A DNA stretch of 15,636 nt from Azoarcus sp. (lineage in GTDB: Bacteria > Pseudomonadota > Gammaproteobacteria > Burkholderiales > Rhodocyclaceae). The DNA is taken from positions 1 to 15,636 of the forward strand of contig JALNWS010000089.1 in NCBI GenBank assembly GCA_023230755.1, given 5' to 3'. Below, piece after piece: positions 12,332-15,636 of the stretch. Within the stretch, counting starts at the first letter, position 1; each line of letters opens with the position of its first letter. The position numbers and the translations under genes are program-made. The notes beneath the pieces are model-generated. The model was given only the letters and a program-made list of their open reading frames with translations. It did not search any database and was not told the origin of the DNA.

Positions 12332-13525
12332 ATGAACGAGAACCTACCCATCATCGTCGCCGGCGGCGGCATCGGCGGACTGGCCGCGGCATTGGCACTG
12401 GTGCGCCAGGGCTTCTCCGTCAAGGTGCTGGAGCAAGCGCCCGAAATCGGCGAAATTGGCGCCGGCATTCAGCTTGGCCCCAACGCCTTCCATGCCTTCG
12501 ATGCGCTGGGCATCGGTGACAAGGCGCGTGGTCGTGCTGTCTATACCGACTACATGGTCATGCACGACGCGCTCGACGAATACCAGGTCGGCAAGATCCC
12601 CACCGGCGACGCCTTCATCAAGCGTTTCGGCAACCCCTATGCCGTCATCCACCGGGTAGACGTCCACCTCTCGCTGCTGGAAGGCGCACAGGAAACCGGT
12701 CGTGTCGAGTTCCTCACCTCGACCCGTGTCGAGCGTATCGAGCAGGATGAAAACGGCGTTACCGTCCATGACCAGCACGGCACCGCACACAAGGGGATCG
12801 CCCTGATCGGGGCCGACGGCGTGAAATCCGTGGTGCGCGATCACTACGTCGGTGACGAAGCCCGCGTGACCGGCCATGTCGTCTATCGTGCCGTGGTCGA
12901 CAAGAAGGACTTCCCCGAGAACCTGCAGTGGAACGCGGCCAGCATCTGGGTCGGCCCCAACTGCCACCTCGTGCACTACCCGCTGCGCGGCGGCAAGCAG
13001 TACAACGTGGTGGTGACATTTCACTCCCGCAACAAGGAAGAATGGGGGGTCACGGAAGGCAGCAAGGAAGAGGTTCAGAGCTACTTCCAGGGCATCTGCC
13101 CCAAGGCACGCCAGCTGATCGAACTGCCGAAAACCTGGAAGCGCTGGGCCACCGCGGATCGCGAGCCGATCGCGCAATGGAGCTTCGGTCGCGCAACCCT
13201 GCTCGGCGATGCAGCCCACCCGACCACCCAGTACATGGCCCAGGGTGCCTGCATGGCGATGGAAGACGCCGTCACGCTGGGCGAAGCGCTGCGTGTGTGC
13301 AACAACGATTTCACCAAGGCTTTCGATCTCTATCAGCGTTCGCGGGTCGCACGTACCGCGCGCATCGTGCTGTCTTCACGCGAGATGGGGCGGATCTACC
13401 ACGCCAAGGGCGTAGAGCGCCTGGTACGCAACGAATTGTGGAAGGGTCGCAGCGCCGAGCGCTTCTACGACGCAATGGAGTGGCTGTACGGCTGGAACGT
13501 CGACAACTGCCTGGCCCGGGGCTGA
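12332..13525 (+). CDS. nagX: 3-Hydroxybenzoate 6-monooxygenase (FAD, NADH)
   Basis: Hydroxylates 3-hydroxybenzoate para to its hydroxyl group, giving gentisate, and so feeds the ring-cleavage enzyme. The 397-residue single-component flavoprotein belongs to the PHBH-like group A family. The FAD-binding motif GGGIGG is at residues 11-16 and EIGAGIQLGPNAFHAFD follows. The DG motif (GADGVKSVVRD) and the second FAD motif (LLGDAAHPTTQYMAQGACMAMEDA) are clear. The C-terminal WLYGWNVDNCLA is like NagX/XlnD proteins. ATG 12332 is fixed by AGGAGA about 7 nt ahead. The gene is 131 bp from the hydrolase gene and 10 bp before the isomerase gene. Salicylate 1-hydroxylase belongs to the same superfamily, but length, termini and the operon favour the 3-hydroxybenzoate enzyme. 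Confidence 0.92.
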   Translation: MNENLPIIVAGGGIGGLAAALALVRQGFSVKVLEQAPEIGEIGAGIQLGPNAFHAFDALGIGDKARGRAVYTDYMVMHDALDEYQVGKIPTGDAFIKRFGNPYAVIHRVDVHLSLLEGAQETGRVEFLTSTRVERIEQDENGVTVHDQHGTAHKGIALIGADGVKSVVRDHYVGDEARVTGHVVYRAVVDKKDFPENLQWNAASIWVGPNCHLVHYPLRGGKQYNVVVTFHSRNKEEWGVTEGSKEEVQSYFQGICPKARQLIELPKTWKRWATADREPIAQWSFGRATLLGDAAHPTTQYMAQGACMAMEDAVTLGEALRVCNNDFTKAFDLYQRSRVARTARIVLSSREMGRIYHAKGVERLVRNELWKGRSAERFYDAMEWLYGWNVDNCLARG

Positions 13526-13535
13526 GCGCGCAACC

Positions 13536-14192
13536 ATGCTGACAATCCACAACTTCTTTCGCAGCGGCACCTCGCACCGGCTGCGCATCGCGCTCAATCT
13601 CAAGGAAATCGAGTACGAGTACATCGCGGTCGACCTGCGCACCGAAGCGCATCTTGGTGCTGCATTCAAGGCGGTCAATCCGCAGCAACTCGTTCCCGCG
13701 CTGGTCGACGGCGATCTGACGCTGATCCAGTCGCCCGCCATCATCGAATGGCTGGAAGAGCGCCATCCCGCGCCCGCTCTGCTGCCGTCGGACCCGGACG
13801 ACCGTGCCCGGGTGCGCGCCATGGCAGCCATCGTCGGTTGCGACGTTCATCCGATCAACAATCGCCGCATCCTCGAGTACCTGCGCAAGACGCTGGGTTG
13901 CGACGAGGCCGCAGTACTCGCCTGGTGCAACACGTGGATCACAGCAGGCTTCGATGCGCTGGAGACCATGCTCGCGGCCGACACCCGACGCGGAAGCTTC
14001 TGCTTCGGCAACGCCCCGTCGCTCGCCGACGTCTATCTGGTACCGCAGGTGGAGAGCGCGCGCCGATTCAACGTTGATCTGACGCCTTACCCGAACATCA
14101 TCGCAGTCGACCGGGCCTGCGCCGAGCTTGAAGCCTTCCGCCTTGCGGCACCGGGCGTCCAGCCCGACGCGCCGGGCGCAAGCCCCCCCTGA
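13536..14192 (+). CDS. nagL: Maleylpyruvate isomerase (zeta-class glutathione S-transferase)
   Basis: Converts maleylpyruvate to fumarylpyruvate with glutathione as cofactor, linking the dioxygenase and the hydrolase of this operon. The protein has 218 residues. The N-terminal thioredoxin-like domain starts MLTIHNFFRSGTSHRLRIAL, where the SGTSHR segment holds the glutathione-activating Ser. Then come NPQQLVPAL and IQSPAIIEWLEE, the glutathione-binding cis-Pro and Gln-Ser-Pro elements. The helical C-terminal domain has CDVHPINNRRILEYLRKTL and SLADVYLVPQVESARRF. As recalled, this closely follows NagL of Ralstonia U2 along most of its length. The tail after residue 205 (PDAPGASPP) is low-complexity. 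The start is 10 bp after the monooxygenase stop, with no strong ribosome site, suggesting coupling. Confidence 0.94.
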   Translation: MLTIHNFFRSGTSHRLRIALNLKEIEYEYIAVDLRTEAHLGAAFKAVNPQQLVPALVDGDLTLIQSPAIIEWLEERHPAPALLPSDPDDRARVRAMAAIVGCDVHPINNRRILEYLRKTLGCDEAAVLAWCNTWITAGFDALETMLAADTRRGSFCFGNAPSLADVYLVPQVESARRFNVDLTPYPNIIAVDRACAELEAFRLAAPGVQPDAPGASPP

Positions 14193-14234
14193 ACAAGACC
14201 TGTACCGCCACGAAGAACAACAGAGGAGACAAAC

Positions 14235-15248
14235 ATGAGAATCCGACAACCCGCCCTGGCTGCAATCGCTGCCCTGCTACTGCCCACCCTTGCGCATGCC
14301 GAAGAAGTGATCCTCAAGGTCGCGCACTTCCTGCCGCCGATCTCGACCATGCACGCCAAGGTCATCGAGCCCTGGTGCGAAAAGATCGCGGCCGAATCCG
14401 GCGGCAAGCTCAAGTGCCAGATCTACCCCTCGATGCAGCTTGGTGGCACGCCGCCACAACTGCTCAACCAGGCACGCGACGGCATTGCCGATGTCGTGTG
14501 GACGCTCCCCGGCTACACGCCCGGCCGCTTCCCGGCCTCTGAAGTGTTCGAACTCCCCTTCATCACCACGACGCACGAGGCCTCTGCGCGCGCGATGTGG
14601 GACTTCGTTCAGAAAAACGCGATGAAGGAATTTGCCGGGCTCAAGCCGCTCGGCACCTGGGTGAACGGCCCCAACGTCCTGCACTTCCGCGACAGACAGG
14701 TGAATACGCTGGAAGAACTCAAGGACATGAAGGTTCGCGCGCCATCGCGCCTGAGCAATGCGCTGCTCGACGCCCTCGGCGCCACGCCGGTGGGCATGCC
14801 GGTTCCGCAGATGCCCGAGGCCTTGTCCAAAGGCGTCATCGAAGGCGCACTGATTCCCTGGGAAGTCGTGCCCGCGACCAAGACGCAGGAACTGACCAGG
14901 TTTCACGCCGAACTCGGCAGCGAGCGCGCAATGACGACCGCGACCATGATCTACGTCATGAACAAGCGGAAGTACGAGAGTCTCTCGCCGGAGCTGAAGA
15001 AGGTCATCGACAACAACAGCGGCCGTGAATTCTCGGCATGGGTGGCTGCTCAGCACGTCAAGGCTGACGCGGCAGGTCGTGAAGCCACTGTGGCGTCGGG
15101 CGGCACCATCTATACGGTCCCGGCCGCAGAAATGGCGAAGTGGGAAGCTGCCGCTGCACCTGTGACCGAAGCGTGGATCAAGGATACACGGGACGGAAAG
15201 CGACTCCATGACGAAGCCGTGGCCCTGGTAAAGCAATACTCAAAATAG
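14235..15248 (+). CDS. TRAP transporter solute-binding protein, DctP family
   Basis: Periplasmic substrate-binding subunit of a DctP-type TRAP transporter, 337 residues. A signal peptide ends at LAHA (about residue 22). The mature part begins EEVILKVAHFLPPISTMHAK, typical of TRAP proteins that bind aromatic or related acids. Later blocks are MQLGGTPPQLLNQARDGIAD, FELPFI and the LKDMKVRAPS segment, which carries the Arg that usually holds the substrate carboxylate. GAGGAGA lies about 8 nt before the ATG. It is the last intact gene of the operon, 42 bp after the isomerase gene, so 3-hydroxybenzoate or gentisate is the likely ligand (inference). The membrane subunits that should follow are reduced to remnants, so transport needs partners from elsewhere. 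Confidence 0.92.
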   Translation: MRIRQPALAAIAALLLPTLAHAEEVILKVAHFLPPISTMHAKVIEPWCEKIAAESGGKLKCQIYPSMQLGGTPPQLLNQARDGIADVVWTLPGYTPGRFPASEVFELPFITTTHEASARAMWDFVQKNAMKEFAGLKPLGTWVNGPNVLHFRDRQVNTLEELKDMKVRAPSRLSNALLDALGATPVGMPVPQMPEALSKGVIEGALIPWEVVPATKTQELTRFHAELGSERAMTTATMIYVMNKRKYESLSPELKKVIDNNSGREFSAWVAAQHVKADAAGREATVASGGTIYTVPAAEMAKWEAAAAPVTEAWIKDTRDGKRLHDEAVALVKQYSK

Positions 15249-15279
15249 GACTGCGCAGTCGCACCATACGGAGAATCCA

Positions 15280-15478
15280 ATGCCTGAAGCGCTTGATGTA
15301 CCTCCCACCGACGCGTCCTGCGCGGTGGGCAGGACAATCGAACGGCGTGGCCGAGGACATTCCAATGGCGACAATCTTCCGCGGTGAGCTTCCTTTCCGG
15401 GCATCGGGCATCGTGCGCATCGTCCTGTTCGTCATATTTCCGAGCGCTTCGCTGGTGGCACTACGTGTATTCGGCTGA
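15280..15478 (+). pseudogene. Remnant of TRAP permease genes: dctQ start joined to dctM end
   Basis: After a GGAGA site, ATG 15280 opens MPEALDVPPTDASCAVGRTI, which looks like a DctQ N-terminus, but the frame stops at 15387 after 35 codons with no membrane segment. In another frame, from about 15345 to the stop at 15478, the sequence reads GVAEDIPMATIFRGELPF and then IVRIVLFVIFPSASL. This resembles the extreme C-terminus of DctM large permeases (DI-x-x-x-IFRG-x-x-PF, then a last membrane helix with FP). The simplest reading is an in-place deletion of most of dctQ and dctM with a junction near 15335-15350. Both identities are by eye and the stretches are short; the DctM end is the stronger of the two. 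Neither piece can make a permease. Confidence 0.65.
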
Positions 15479-15489
15479 GGCCACCACCA

Positions 15490-15636
15490 TCAGCGGCTTT
15501 CGGTTGAACCCGGGTTCCGGCGGACATGAGTCTGCCGGAACACCGACGGTGACATTCCCGCCAGACGGGTGAAGAAGCGCGAGAAATAGGCGGGGTCGCG
15601 AAACCCGAGCGAATAGCCGATACCGGTCACATCGAG
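15490..15636 (-). CDS. AraC-family regulator, C-terminal end (partial, start outside window)
   Basis: The minus-strand frame from the window edge to the TGA at 15490-15492 gives the last 48 residues of an AraC/XylS regulator. IGYSLGFRDPAYFSRFFTRL, followed by AGMSPSVFRQ, is the classic second helix-turn-helix and the closing motif (GF-x-D-x-x-YFSR-x-F, G-x-[ST]P-x-x-[FY]R). The N-terminal sensing domain lies beyond the right edge, so the effector is unknown. The gene is convergent with the transporter remnant, with only 11 bp between stops. The short tail THVRRNPGSTESR is untypical of the family and may simply be variable. Confidence 0.85.
   Translation of the reverse strand, partial: LDVTGIGYSLGFRDPAYFSRFFTRLAGMSPSVFRQTHVRRNPGSTESR

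Noticed and set aside
12344..13219. Long antisense open frame opposite the 3-hydroxybenzoate monooxygenase gene.
   Set aside because: It lies wholly inside a well-recognised gene and shows no family motifs; it is a by-product of high GC.
12332..13525. Salicylate 1-hydroxylase or 4-hydroxybenzoate hydroxylase instead of 3-hydroxybenzoate 6-monooxygenase.
   Set aside because: The neighbours make only the gentisate branch, with no catechol or protocatechuate genes, and the DAAHPTTQYMAQGA and YGWNVDN segments fit the 3-hydroxybenzoate enzymes.
15249..15260. 12-bp palindrome GACTGCGCAGTC right after the dctP stop as a terminator.
   Set aside because: The loop-free palindrome is short and has no T-tract; a permease ribosome site follows closely, so termination here is unlikely.
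1..15636. CRISPR arrays, tRNA or rRNA genes, insertion sequences and phage attachment sites.
   Set aside because: I looked for regularly spaced repeats, cloverleaf-like segments, transposase motifs and flanking duplications and found none.

Overview
The window is high-GC, gene-dense DNA. Its gene content (a complete 3-hydroxybenzoate/gentisate catabolic operon, TRAP-type solute-binding proteins, a cbb3 oxidase assembly factor, a type 1b SpeD/SpeE pair) suggests a betaproteobacterium, most likely Rhodocyclales such as Thauera, Azoarcus or Aromatoleum. That placement is inferred from family resemblance, not from a database search. No rRNA, tRNA, CRISPR array or insertion sequence was seen.

Left part (1-3347): a TAXI-type TRAP binding protein, cut by the window edge, is divergent from an LhgO-like FAD oxidoreductase. 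That gene converges with only 4 bp of spacing on a speD-speE operon for spermidine synthesis.

Middle (3444-9212): on the minus strand lies an Xre-RES toxin-antitoxin pair. It has a clear palindromic double operator and a likely GTG toxin start inside the antitoxin gene. Upstream are an acpH-like ACP phosphodiesterase gene, translationally coupled to a DUF2238 membrane protein gene, and then ccoG. Divergent from ccoG is an NsrR-like Rrf2 regulator with the Asp8 and three-Cys signature of an iron-sulfur nitric oxide sensor. A roughly 300-bp gap with strong hairpins separates it from a convergent DUF808 membrane protein gene.

Right part (9271-15636): a NahR-type LysR regulator is divergent from an operon for 3-hydroxybenzoate breakdown. 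3-Hydroxybenzoate 6-monooxygenase makes gentisate, gentisate 1,2-dioxygenase makes maleylpyruvate, a zeta-GST isomerase makes fumarylpyruvate, and an FAH-family hydrolase yields fumarate plus pyruvate. The intergenic region holds a perfect T-N11-A palindrome placed at about -65 from a plausible promoter. The last intact gene encodes a DctP-type TRAP binding protein.

The most notable observation is at the right end. Where dctQ and dctM should follow dctP, about 200 bp remain. They look like the first ~20 codons of dctQ joined out of frame to the last ~40 codons of dctM, which suggests an internal deletion that removed the membrane part of the transporter. Just beyond, on the opposite strand, is the C-terminal end of an AraC-family regulator that enters from outside the window.
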